Below, in pieces: positions 24,953 to 34,900 of a stretch of DNA of 64,000 bases; positions within the stretch are counted from its first letter, which is position 1, and every line of letters starts with the position of its first letter. Origin of the DNA: Chthoniobacterales bacterium (GTDB taxonomy: Bacteria; Verrucomicrobiota; Verrucomicrobiia; Chthoniobacterales; UBA6821); contig JAIEQF010000007.1 in NCBI GenBank assembly GCA_019747895.1, forward strand, positions 1-64,000, in the 5' to 3' direction. A program made the position numbers and the translations under genes. The notes beneath the pieces were generated by a model. That model made no database searches and was not told where the DNA came from. It worked only from the letters and a program-made list of their open reading frames with translations.

Positions 24953-27518
24953 TTTGAGCAAGTTGATCACCAAGTTTCTTCAAATGTTCTTTTGCAGCTT
25001 GATAGTATTTATTGAAAGCTGCTTTTTGTGTTTTAGTAAAAAGAGCTTTCTGAGAATCAGGATCTTTAAATTTTAACGCCTTCTGAGCAAGAGCTTTTTC
25101 CTGGGAAAGACGATTTGTTAAAGAACTGTGATCCTCATTTAAGGTTTTGTATTTAGCAAGATCATCTGGTCCTGAATAATAACTCAAAGAAAGCTCTAAT
25201 TGTTTGGCTTGTTGCTCTCTTTCCATTCTCAAGCTCAATAAATCGATAACTTGCTGTTGTTGCCCAAAAGTTTTTTTTGCAGATTGGAGTGCTGTAGAGG
25301 AACAACTCCAATGTTGGTAGCAGTCAGCAAAAACTCCTGGAAGTTCTTTTAAACGTTTTCCAACATGCTCTGTTCGTGGAAGTGTTCCTGGATATCGGTT
25401 GACCTCATCTGGTGTGGCACCCTGCCATTCGTGCAGTCGTTGAAGTAGAAAATCGAGATTTTTTTTCGGTTGTTGAACCATTTCTTGACAAACTGTTTTT
25501 GGGGTAGCAGTAAATTGAATCCAAGATGGAGTTTTTTGTTCAGAATTAGGAGCAAACATCCGCTCTAAATAGAGATCACAATATTCTTTGGATCCTTTTG
25601 CTATTTTTCGCATGGGGGAATATCCTGTTCGCATCACGGTTGACCAGTCTCGAGGGGAATAGGGATTAAAACCAAAGTAGTGAGTTCCTATATGGTAGGG
25701 ACCATAGCCTAAGGCAGCAATCGTACTAAGAGCGAGAGCAGATTTCCATGGTGGCACAGAGCGCTCTCCATATCGCATCGCTGTATAAGCAGTCCACACT
25801 TTTTCAAAAAAAGACATTTGAGGAAGCATGGGATATTCCATCATTGTTCCCGAAGCACGTGTTATAGAATCATCCACAATAAAAAGGCCTTTTCTGACTT
25901 TGATTCCTAGGGGATGTTCTTTTTGGTAGCGTTTAGCAAGATCGATGATGGCTTGAGTGTGTGCTGGATTTTTTTTGTCAAATATTCCTGGAAAATCACA
26001 ATATAAAAGAGCCTTTTCAGCTATTTCCCCATTTAAGAGAACTAATTTTTTAACGGAAAGATTATTTAAGGAAGGTGAGGCTTCTTGTGCTATTGGAACT
26101 GTTGTACTAGAAGATTGTTTTTCTGCTGCTTTTTTATCTTCTTCTATCATCCTTAAAGAAGCCAAGATAGCCCGCACATTCGTAGGATCATTATAGTTGA
26201 AATTTCCTTTCCCTGCTTCTTGTGCTACCTCCCTTAGATCATCAAGTGGTAAAAATTGTAATTGCCCACTTCTAGCTTCCGATGCATCCTTCACTATTTT
26301 CTCTCTCAATGTTGGGAGATCTTCCGCTATTTGATTTCTACGACCGAAATTCAATAAAGCTGTATGAATAAGGGCTAAATGAGTTTCATTATGCAGAAAA
26401 TCTAACTCTTCTGAACTCGCACTAGGAAAAATCACGCCATTGTCATCTTGATAAAACTTTATATCCTTTAAGAGTTCTTGTCCTTTAGCACCCGCTTCGT
26501 GAACAAGCCTTTGTCTGGTGGTCTCTGCAAGCTGTTGTCGTCTCCATCCAGCTTCAAATTTTGCTGTCTGTACTGCGACTGCTCGCCTGTTTCTTAAGAT
26601 ATCAAGATCAAAAGAATTTCTCAAATCGAGATCGGTAGCATCGATAACAGAAGGCACTTGGCCTGTTCTTTCAAAAAATTTTTGTTCACATAAACTTCCG
26701 AATACGACGCGTTTGTTTGAGTCTTTCAAATCTTTTAACGATCTAATGCCAGCTTGAGCAAACATTGTCTTGAACGGTTCTGTATTTTTACTTGCTTGCC
26801 AAAGACTCTTCAAGCGCTCTGACGAATCGATCGTGGCATTTTGTGGGAGGTTAGGTAGTAATATATGAGTTAACAGTTCATTATCTATCCACTTATCAGC
26901 AGCTGTAGAAGAGTCTGCTGTTGCGGTCTTACTCTCTTCATCTTGATTTGAGTTTTCTTCATCATTACCAGGTGCTGTGGCGTCTCTCTGACGCTGATGC
27001 TGATTTGCTTCATTAAGACTTTTCTCTTTTTGATTTTTTTCTTCTGGCGTTGTACGTCCCAGCATCATTAAAGGAGACTTACTAAGCTCATCGCCATTGA
27101 TACTGATGTAATAAATACCATCTTGGCTTTTTTCATCATCAATTAAATAAGCTCCAGGAGAAGTACCTATCACTTCATCTCCCTCTAACTCATAAGAACC
27201 ATGTTCCGTATCTTGATTATCTCGCCAGTTGCAATAGCGCATGACATCGATACAAGCAAGATGCTGCATCGGTTGCTCACCTTGGCCTGGAACAGCAAGG
27301 TAATGAATACCATCTTCTTTTTCTACAGACTCAATCTGATCGCTCATGGCGCAATCATATTGATGATGAAGGTCCGAAAACCTTGCCGTCTTCTCGAGGC
27401 ATTCTGCATATTCATCTACGAGTAAGACTTGTGATGAAGAACGATGAGGAAGCATCTGCGTAGGCAAGAGGCTTCCAGTTAACAACAAGAGTGAAGAAAC
27501 AACAGGGAGGAACATCAT
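24909..27518 (-). CDS. Large secreted protein, partly helical (unknown)
   Basis: An 869-residue protein with an N-terminal Sec signal (MMFLPVVSSLLLLTGSLLP). Residues about 80-130 contain IDVMRYCNWRDNQD...GSYEL, which recalls the YCNW segment of sulfatase-modifying/formylglycine-enzyme folds, but the rest of that domain is not seen. A short SPLMMLG motif near 160 is also present in the helicase-protease (SPLMMFG). The middle holds an acidic Gln/Asn-rich linker. The C-terminal third is charged and helical, ending in long K/Q/E-rich segments. No catalytic motif is recognised. It overlaps ispD and its role is unknown; an exported host-interaction protein is a guess. Confidence 0.82.
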   Translation of the reverse strand: MMFLPVVSSLLLLTGSLLPTQMLPHRSSSQVLLVDEYAECLEKTARFSDLHHQYDCAMSDQIESVEKEDGIHYLAVPGQGEQPMQHLACIDVMRYCNWRDNQDTEHGSYELEGDEVIGTSPGAYLIDDEKSQDGIYYISINGDELSKSPLMMLGRTTPEEKNQKEKSLNEANQHQRQRDATAPGNDEENSNQDEESKTATADSSTAADKWIDNELLTHILLPNLPQNATIDSSERLKSLWQASKNTEPFKTMFAQAGIRSLKDLKDSNKRVVFGSLCEQKFFERTGQVPSVIDATDLDLRNSFDLDILRNRRAVAVQTAKFEAGWRRQQLAETTRQRLVHEAGAKGQELLKDIKFYQDDNGVIFPSASSEELDFLHNETHLALIHTALLNFGRRNQIAEDLPTLREKIVKDASEARSGQLQFLPLDDLREVAQEAGKGNFNYNDPTNVRAILASLRMIEEDKKAAEKQSSSTTVPIAQEASPSLNNLSVKKLVLLNGEIAEKALLYCDFPGIFDKKNPAHTQAIIDLAKRYQKEHPLGIKVRKGLFIVDDSITRASGTMMEYPMLPQMSFFEKVWTAYTAMRYGERSVPPWKSALALSTIAALGYGPYHIGTHYFGFNPYSPRDWSTVMRTGYSPMRKIAKGSKEYCDLYLERMFAPNSEQKTPSWIQFTATPKTVCQEMVQQPKKNLDFLLQRLHEWQGATPDEVNRYPGTLPRTEHVGKRLKELPGVFADCYQHWSCSSTALQSAKKTFGQQQQVIDLLSLRMEREQQAKQLELSLSYYSGPDDLAKYKTLNEDHSSLTNRLSQEKALAQKALKFKDPDSQKALFTKTQKAAFNKYYQAAKEHLKKLGDQLAQNGNSEETATTKVEL

Positions 27519-27604
27519 AAACGGCTAATCAATTGGCTGAAGGCGTGAAAATACCAGCAGCCATAACACCTTGTCAAAAAAATTCCTGCCGTCTTTCCGT
27601 CTTT

Positions 27605-28057
27605 TTAAGCTAAGAGCGTCTGCACCATAGCGCTCAACTGCCGTCCATCGGCACGGCCAGCAGCCTTTGCCTGAGCAGCTTTCATGACAGCTCCCATCTG
27701 GGCTTTTGAAGTAGCACCAACTTCAGCAATGGCCTCCTTCACGAGCGCCTGAAGTTCTGTTTCCGAAAAACCTTGTGGCAGGTAGTGCTTGAGCAGCGCT
27801 ATTTCTGCTTTCTCTTTTTCGGCTAGCTCAGGACGTCCCCCTTGTTCAAAACTGGTCACGGAATCCTCCCGTTGCTTGACCTGCTTGCGCAAGACAGCCA
27901 TGGCATCAGTATCGGAAAGGACTGCTGCTGCACCCCCTTGTTCGATAGAACTATATTTCAAAGCGGCTTTAACCATGCGAAGCACTCCTAATTTAAAAGC
28001 ATCGCGTGCTTTCATGGCTTCTTTAAGGTCGTGATCAATTTGTTCAGTGAGAGTCAT
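27605..28057 (-). CDS. GatB/YqeY domain protein
   Basis: A 150-residue YqeY-family protein resembling the tail domain of GatB (Asp/Glu-tRNA amidotransferase). Characteristic parts are LKEAMKARD near the start, the LPQGFSETEL segment and the C-terminal GRADGRQLSAMVQ. The family function is unsettled, and a role in tRNA-dependent amidation is assumed from homology. gltX, another glutamate/tRNA gene, lies about 1.1 kb away across the Rpn-like gene. Confidence 0.92.
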   Translation of the reverse strand: MTLTEQIDHDLKEAMKARDAFKLGVLRMVKAALKYSSIEQGGAAAVLSDTDAMAVLRKQVKQREDSVTSFEQGGRPELAEKEKAEIALLKHYLPQGFSETELQALVKEAIAEVGATSKAQMGAVMKAAQAKAAGRADGRQLSAMVQTLLA

Positions 28058-28080
28058 AAAATAAAAATAAATTGTACAGA

Positions 28081-29079
28081 CTACAGTCTGCAGAAAAAAA
28101 CTTCTTCAAGAGTTGAAGCTTCTATTAACTTCTCACCCCAATTAGAAAGCGTTTTGTCATCAGCCTCAGCAATAAGATGAAGATGTTTTGTCGTCACTTC
28201 TTGAGGAAAACGACGCCTGATTTGTCTATCTAGTAAATTTCTCAACGCTTCTAAACGCCCCTTCTCGATTCCTTTCTCCATTCCTTTCTCCATTCCTTTC
28301 TCCATTCCCCTCATCATGCCGACCTGCTCAAAGGTGCTTACGTAGACGGGATCCCAATCCATCCACGATTCTCTTCCAGCAATATCGACAATTTCTTTTT
28401 CAAAAGTTTTCATATTTTCTGAAGTTAGTTTTATAAGCCAATCAATAAACTTATACAAGTTGGAAACATCCTCCTTGTTGTACCCGCTATTGAAAAGTTT
28501 TTTAGCTAGCGCTAGTTTATGCCTCCTTCTCAACTCTTGATTCTCTCCAGCTTCCATGATCGCCAATTGCGCTAAGATCACCAACGCAAAAATATTTTTT
28601 TCTTTTTTTAAAATTTCCTCTTTGCCTTTGTAGTCAGCAATCTTCAGCGCATTAAAAGAAAACTGATGATACGGCTTCCCTGTAAAGGGATCATCTTGTT
28701 GAAAAGAGTTTGGTCTCCAAGAAAGATCATCATCTAAAAAAACAGCTGTGCTAATTACAGGTTTCCGATGTTTTCTATAAATAGTCATATTGTAATCCAG
28801 CATTCGAAAAGAAAAATCCTTCTGCCTCTGTCCTTGAATTTCGAAATGAAGTTGAATAAGACGTTTCTCTCCATTTTTTATTTGGATTTCAAAAAGCATA
28901 TCGCAAATTTGCTTTCCTCGATCTGAAGGAAATTCTCCCTTAAGAACTTTGTAAGGAATATTCCAATCGATCTGCTTGACCCACGTAGGAAAACAAAGTT
29001 CAACAAAGGGTTGGAAAAACCGCTCTAAAACCTCCTGCCACGGCCCATCTGTTTCATTGTGTTGTTTTTTTAAATTCAT
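28081..29079 (-). CDS. Rpn/PD-(D/E)XK nuclease family protein (transposase-like)
   Basis: A 332-residue protein of the COG5464/Rpn-like nuclease group. The core has DMLFEIQIKNGEKRLIQLHFEIQ with the Glu-x-Gln of the PD-(D/E)xK site, then FRMLDYNMTIYRKHRKPV. These families are linked to recombination or selfish elements. Near the C-terminus four 12-bp units encode GMEKGMEKGMEKGIEKG, followed by RLEALRNLLDRQIRRRFP. Repeats of this kind often vary in number between strains. It is probably a mobile or horizontally acquired gene, though no ends of an element are visible. Confidence 0.85.
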   Translation of the reverse strand: MNLKKQHNETDGPWQEVLERFFQPFVELCFPTWVKQIDWNIPYKVLKGEFPSDRGKQICDMLFEIQIKNGEKRLIQLHFEIQGQRQKDFSFRMLDYNMTIYRKHRKPVISTAVFLDDDLSWRPNSFQQDDPFTGKPYHQFSFNALKIADYKGKEEILKKEKNIFALVILAQLAIMEAGENQELRRRHKLALAKKLFNSGYNKEDVSNLYKFIDWLIKLTSENMKTFEKEIVDIAGRESWMDWDPVYVSTFEQVGMMRGMEKGMEKGMEKGIEKGRLEALRNLLDRQIRRRFPQEVTTKHLHLIAEADDKTLSNWGEKLIEASTLEEVFFCRL

Positions 29080-29169
29080 TTTTGTAAAATTTGCTGACGA
29101 TAATCAAAAAATGATGTCATTGGAAAGTCAAAACGGCTTCAATGATTCTTTTATCACCCTATTGTTTCT

Positions 29170-30492
29170 ATGTCTCACCAAGTCCGCACCCGCTTCGCAC
29201 CATCACCTACCGGCCTCCTTCATGTTGGAGGGGCACGCACCGCTCTTTTTAATTGGATCTATGCTCGCAAGCATGCCGGCACTTTTGTGCTTCGCATTGA
29301 AGATACCGATCACAGTCGCAACACGAGAGAAGCCGAAGAAATTATTTTTAATGGACTTCGTTGGTTAGGGATCGACTGGGATGAAGGTCCTCAAAAAGGG
29401 GGCTCCTACGGTCCTTACTACCAAAGTGAGCGTAATGCTATTTATGAAGAATACTTAGCTCGTTTAGAAAAAGGAGGACATCTCTATGAAGACCATGGAG
29501 CGATCCGCTTTCGCTCTCCTCGCGAAAAAGTTATCGTAAATGATTTGATCTGCGGAACCATTGAATTTGATCTGACCAATCCGGCGACTCATCCTGACAT
29601 GACCTTGCGTCGTCCTGACGGTTCGTGGATTTTTCATTTTGTGAATGTTGTCGATGACATCACGATGAACATTACGCACGTCATTCGCGGAGAAGATCAT
29701 TTGTCGAACACTCCCAAACATCAAGAGCTCTACAAGGCCTTGGGAGCAACACCCCCTCATTTTGCTCACATGCCCCTTATCCTGAATCGTGATGGAACAA
29801 AAATGAGCAAGCGTGATGAAGGAGCTAGCGTCGGAACTTATCCCGAAGAGGGCTATGCCCCGGAAGCCCTTCGCAATTACCTTTGCTTGCTAGGATGGTC
29901 TCCCAAAGACAATCGTGAGATCATCGACATGGAAGAAATCATCCGACTTTTTGATCTTCCTCAAATCAACCGCCGCAGCGCCGCGTTCGACAAAGACAAA
30001 TGTTTTTGGATGAATGGCCAGTATTTGCTGCACATGGACTTGGGTCGCTACGCCGAGCTTGCTGTTCCTGTTTTAGAAAAAGCAGGGATCGACTGCAAAG
30101 ATTGGGACTACGTCGAAAAAGTTCTCACCATCGTGAAGCCCAAAGTCAAAATGCTCCATGATCTTCCTGAATGGGTGCGATGTTTTTTCACTGATGATTT
30201 TCCATTTGATGCAGCGGCTGTCGAAAAAAATTTATCAGGTGCTGCTGATCGCCTCACAGGCTTGGCCGAGGCTTTCACTCAACTCGAGCCATGGACAATA
30301 AGTGCGATCGAAGCTCGCCTCAAAGAAACAGCTGCTACACTCGGCGTGAAAACAGGCGAACTGATCCATCCTGCTCGCGTCGCCGTCAGCGGCCGTTCCG
30401 TTGGTGCTGGCCTTTACGAAATGTTTGAAATCTTGGGCCGTGATAAAACAGTGAAACGACTGCGTGATGCAGCTGAAAGAGCAGGCGGATAA
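29170..30492 (+). CDS. gltX: Glutamyl-tRNA synthetase
   Basis: Class I aminoacyl-tRNA synthetase that charges tRNA-Glu. The HIGH-type motif is PSPTGLLHVGGARTAL (about 10-25) and the KMSKR loop KMSKRDEG is near residue 213. At 440 residues it is slightly shorter than typical enzymes, with the difference in the C-terminal anticodon-binding part. Whether it is discriminating or also charges tRNA-Gln cannot be decided; the YqeY protein nearby does not prove an amidation route. No Shine-Dalgarno sequence precedes the ATG. Confidence 0.96.
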   Translation: MSHQVRTRFAPSPTGLLHVGGARTALFNWIYARKHAGTFVLRIEDTDHSRNTREAEEIIFNGLRWLGIDWDEGPQKGGSYGPYYQSERNAIYEEYLARLEKGGHLYEDHGAIRFRSPREKVIVNDLICGTIEFDLTNPATHPDMTLRRPDGSWIFHFVNVVDDITMNITHVIRGEDHLSNTPKHQELYKALGATPPHFAHMPLILNRDGTKMSKRDEGASVGTYPEEGYAPEALRNYLCLLGWSPKDNREIIDMEEIIRLFDLPQINRRSAAFDKDKCFWMNGQYLLHMDLGRYAELAVPVLEKAGIDCKDWDYVEKVLTIVKPKVKMLHDLPEWVRCFFTDDFPFDAAAVEKNLSGAADRLTGLAEAFTQLEPWTISAIEARLKETAATLGVKTGELIHPARVAVSGRSVGAGLYEMFEILGRDKTVKRLRDAAERAGG

Positions 30493-30502
30493 AAAACAAT
30501 TA

Positions 30503-30626
30503 ACCGCAAAGAGCGCAAAAAATTAAACCGCTAAATGCGCGAACTAACACGAAAAAGAATTTTTGTTTTTAGCGCTTTTTAGCGTATTTCGCGGCTCATT
30601 ATTCTTAATTTCTTTCTTTTTTCTTT
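30503..30626. repeat. Imperfect inverted repeat in the gltX-aroE spacer
   Basis: AACCGCAAAGAGCGC and CCGCTAAATGCGCGAA on the left pair imperfectly with AGCGCTTTTTAGCGTATTTCGCGG on the right. CTTTGTGG at its right end provides the GTG start codon of aroE. It looks like a diverged member of the TTTGTG-type repeat family. Confidence 0.6.
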
Positions 30627-31517
30627 GTGGCTCATTCTTCCACCCATTTTTCTTTCGCTGATCTTCTGGATCCAACATCACGGTTGCATCAACTCCAACC
30701 GGCTGCATGCCTCGCTCTCATAGGCACTCCAGTGGCTCATTCCAAGTCACCAGAAATTCATAACGAACGCATCAAAAAACTCCATCTTCCATGGCGCTAT
30801 GTTGCCATTGATGTTCAGCCAGAAGATTTGTCGCGCGCATTTGAACTTCTTCAAAAAAATAATTTCATCGGCTTCAACATCACCATGCCTCACAAGCAGC
30901 AAGCGCTCGCACTAATGGATGAGCTCACGGATCACGCGCGTTTGCTCGGCGCGATTAATACTGTTGTGATTCGCGATGGTAAATTTTTTGGAAGCAATAC
31001 TGATGGACCTGGTTTTGTTCAGGCACTCCAACAAAAATGGAATCTTTTTCTTCAAGGTCTCTCCGTCCTTATCCTCGGAGCCACTGGTGGAGCCGGTCGT
31101 GCGCTGGCGATGCAATCATCATTGGAAGGATGTCGCCAGCTTTTTTTAGCAAGCCGCACTCCTGGCGCCCTTCAAGAGCAAGTGAAGCACCTCTCACAAG
31201 TCAGACCAGATCTTGTTATCGAAGCCATTGGCCTCGATGAGCCTTCACTCGCACACGCGATGTCACAAATTGATCTTGTCGTCAACGCAACGCCCATTGG
31301 ATTTTTGGGAAAAGATCTTCCTTCACTCATCCCTGCAAAACTTTTTCAACCGAGGCACTATGCCTACGACATTGTTTATTCCTCAAAACCAACACCCCTG
31401 ATGCAGGCAGCAAACCAAGCTGGGGCTCGTTCAGCAGATGGGTCTTCAATGACACTCCTTCAAGGAGCATTAGCTTTTGAAGAATGGTTAGAAAAATTTA
31501 ACAAAACTATCCTTTGA
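30627..31517 (+). CDS. aroE: Shikimate dehydrogenase
   Basis: NADP-dependent reduction of 3-dehydroshikimate in aromatic amino-acid synthesis. The 296 residues include the substrate motif AHSKSPEIHN, the catalytic Lys in NITMPHKQQ, the catalytic Asp in GSNTDGPG and the NADP loop GATGGAGRA. The start is a GTG at 30627, inside a CTTTGTGGCTC repeat remnant. It is a stand-alone enzyme, not the AroDE fusion seen in Chlamydia. No other shikimate gene is nearby. Confidence 0.94.
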   Translation: MAHSSTHFSFADLLDPTSRLHQLQPAACLALIGTPVAHSKSPEIHNERIKKLHLPWRYVAIDVQPEDLSRAFELLQKNNFIGFNITMPHKQQALALMDELTDHARLLGAINTVVIRDGKFFGSNTDGPGFVQALQQKWNLFLQGLSVLILGATGGAGRALAMQSSLEGCRQLFLASRTPGALQEQVKHLSQVRPDLVIEAIGLDEPSLAHAMSQIDLVVNATPIGFLGKDLPSLIPAKLFQPRHYAYDIVYSSKPTPLMQAANQAGARSADGSSMTLLQGALAFEEWLEKFNKTIL

Positions 31518-31921
31518 TCTAAAACCGTTATTTTTTTGCTTTTACTGCCTTTGCCCTAGAGCATTTTAAATGAAGTTGTAGCCGATGCAGTGCCAGAAAC
31601 GATAATACAGCCGGCCGGGCGGCCACTGGATGGACTGCTGTTAAGCAGCCCGCAAGGGCGAGCCTCGCGGGCGCGAGCGAGTTGCAGCAAGTCACAATAG
31701 TCCGATTATTTAATGGAAGTGGTATTACTGATTAGCACAGGGTTCAAGAGAAATTGAGGAGCTACCCCTTAAACATTTAAACTCTTAAACAGAGACTGAT
31801 CTACAGAGCAAATAAAGGCTTCGTATTTCTGTTTCTGATTTCATTTTGGACAAGAGTGGTTTGTTGAGAAAACCCTTCTCCATATTGATGCGCTACTCTA
31901 GCCCAGATATTTCCGCAGACA
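31518..31921. other. 404-bp spacer with GC-rich repeat copy 3 and no gene
   Basis: No credible coding frame. About 31604-31690 holds a minus-strand copy of the GC-rich multi-hairpin repeat: its reverse complement reads GCAACTCGCTCGCGCCCGCGAGGC..., matching 3361-3440 and 5401-5480, with the middle hairpin changed (CTGCTTAACAGCAG). At about 31765-31790 there is a short TTAAACA/TTTAAAC tandem. It lies between the convergent aroE and the 1042-residue gene. Confidence 0.75.
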
Positions 31922-34900
31922 TTACGAATCTTTGGATCTCCTTTCTACTACACGTAAACCATGCCCTTTTGAAGTTTCTTGAATAGTGGCGCGAGGCGTA
32001 TTTCCTTTTTTAACTTTTTCTCTCCAATGCTGCTCGTCTTGCACAGTCTCGTCTAATAGTTTCATCCAAGAAGATTGAAGAGCAGGAGAAACAGTAGGAT
32101 GCTCACGAAGCATTTTTATACAGAGCTCCTTAAGTTCACTATAGGCTTCAACTGCTTCTTGAGCCCTTTTTAAAATTTGATGATGAGATCCAGCTTCCTC
32201 TATCGTTGGCAAGGTCGCCGCATAAATTGCAAGATCACCAGCTTCATCAGCCTTATAAGAACAAAGTTTGACCATCCAATCGCTTTTCTTTTCTTTTGCT
32301 TGCTCTAGGTTTTTTGTCACCATAATTCGCCGCGCTGTTTGTGGCGCCGTTTCGCTTCCTTTTTGTGCGGCCACATCGCGGTCGAAAAGTATTAGGGCTT
32401 GTTCATTTGCCTCAATCACTTGTTGGTAAGTGGTCATCAGATTGCTTGCCTGAGTAATGGTTTTGCGCCACTCAGGAAGAGCTTCTGCAGCTGATTTACG
32501 AACAGCTTGCTTTCTAGCATCTATAACCAAATTCTGTTGCTGCCTTACTCCCTCGGAGTTAGGAGTCAATGGCAATCCAATATCGCCCTCTTCGGAATGG
32601 TTTTCTGCAGGCATTTTTAAACCCAATCCCATTCCTACAGGATCTTCTACGCTCAATACCATTCGAAAAATACCACCTCCGGAACTGGATCTTTCCCCTT
32701 CCTCTTTCTCTTCGCTATCCACGGATCGATGGAGCCTCTGAAGATACTCAAAAGATTTTTTTGACAAACGACTGATACTTGGAAACTCAAATTCTGCACT
32801 TCCTTTGCCGGTTTCTGTGAGTGAGTTTTTTCGTCTCCTTAACATATCTTCTTTGAAAGGAGAAGGCGCACCATCACTATCTTCTTTCTCCTCGAATCCT
32901 AAACGCCATACCTGCTGACGCTCTTCTATGAGGTCAGTGCTTCTTTTTTCTTGCATGAATTTTTCATCATCGGCAGCAGAGCTCAAAAAGTCATCTGAGA
33001 TAGAACGAGGCTTCTTTTGCTGAGGAGAGGGCAGTTCTTCTGAATCATCAAAACCACCTTCAACTCCAACAATCACCTCCCTGAAGGGCAGTTCCCCCCG
33101 AAGATTTAAAATAGATTGGCCTGCAAAACGGTTTGCCTCTAAGCGCGCGGTCGCTCTTTCTATACTCCGATCCAATCGTTCAGCATATTTTTGATATCTT
33201 TTTAAATTTGTATTAAAATCGATTTCTTTTTCAGCAGCAATCGTCTCCTGCTCTTGGCAATGAAGTTTGACTTTTTCTAACTCCTCTTCGGCTTCTTTGA
33301 GCTTTTCTTTGAGTGTTTTGACTTTGGTCCATTGTTGGCTTACAGCTCCTAAAGAAGCATCGATCGAAGCAATGCCCTTCGTAGAACCTTCCCCACTCAG
33401 TTCTCTTCCACTTACTATAGGAGCTTGCTCTAACACATCTAACGCTTGATTAGCATCAACAAGATTTTGGCGGGCAAGACTAGCCGCTTGAGTTAATGTT
33501 TCAATTTGTTGTTGATCATCTAAAACTATTTTTTTGACAGCAGCAGCAACATTTCTTTTTTTCAAAGCCTCTTTTGCTAGCTTCTCTTTTTCTTTTTGTT
33601 CCAAGGAGTCCTTTCTTTTAAGCTCGGCAACATATTGTTCTAAATGCTCAATCCTCTGTCCCCAAGCGCTTGTAATCTGCTTCAGAACCCAATCACGATC
33701 TTGTTGACTATGGCGAGCTAGGACCTCAGCCCAAAGCGGATTAAAATTTAATCCCTCCACAATGCCTGCAGCCCATTGATTCCATGCTTCGTCACCGTCA
33801 CCAGCAAGAGGAGGAACTATTTTTTTTGCCAACTCCACAATCTCATTCTTTTCATGAATTCTAGCCTCTTGCTCTAGACGTTCGGTCTCTTGGTGAAATA
33901 CAGGAGCTTCTGCCTGCATGTTTTCAAAATCATTCCTTGCTACCTCGGCTGCTTCAGCTGCTCTTTTTTCATTGGCCTCAGCTTGGCGCAGTGGATGGTC
34001 TATGATCTCTTTGCCAACTTCATCAGCAACACCTGCGGCACCGGTAAAAAGAGCACCAACATCAAAACAAGGAATGTCAATACATCCAAAAATATAGGAG
34101 CAAATGCGAGCGCAACGAGAAACCTTTGCTGCCAACATTTTGTCAGGATCAATTTTTTCATGGATGCTTTCTTGCACAGCTAATTCTTCCTGAGCCTTTT
34201 TATGTTCTTTAACAGCAGCCTCGTATTTTAATCTAGCATTCTCTCGATCAGTCCAATTTCTGAAGCTTTCACGAAAACGTTCATCAAGTGTTTCGTAAGC
34301 ACTTAGTTTTTGCGAGCTATTCGCAGCGGCGTGAACAGCTGCGGTTAACTGCTCCACCTTTTCAGAAGACGAAAACAGAGAAGGCTTGCTGGTTGATCTG
34401 CTTTTACCTGTTGATGGATTTGTCGCTGCTGAAACATTAAAAGAAGTTTGAGCAAGCGCAAGCCCCTTGAGCTTTCCTTCACTTGGCACATTGTCGCAAA
34501 AGTCGATCACCTCTTGCGCTTGCTGCATGGCTTGACTAGAGGCTGCAGCCAATGTTTCAAACAGCTCTCCTCTTGTTAATTCAAAAGCATTTTCCGCAAG
34601 CAAAAAAGAAACCTTCTTATTTTGATGGGTCCAATATTCCAAATCAGCCGCTGCTTCCTCTCTGATTTTCACCCTCTCCTCCTCTTGGATAGAATCAACA
34701 CCAGACCTCAACACCCATTGTTCCATTTTGGTTTTCCATTTTTGTTCTACGCCATGAGCTCCTTTAATTTTCTGACACACCAATTCTTCAGGAGAATCAA
34801 TTGCTAAATCATCTTGCTGCTCTCTCAACGTCGGATCAATCGCTGTTGATGCAGCAGCAGAACGTCCTGGCATCTGTTGACCCTCTCCTTTTCTGCGATT

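Noticed and set aside
24909-27518. Complete formylglycine-generating enzyme in the 869-residue protein
   Set aside because: Only one short YCNW-like segment is present; the catalytic Cys region and the rest of the fold are not visible.
28081-29079. Complete insertion sequence around the Rpn-like nuclease
   Set aside because: No terminal inverted repeats or target duplications are visible at its ends.
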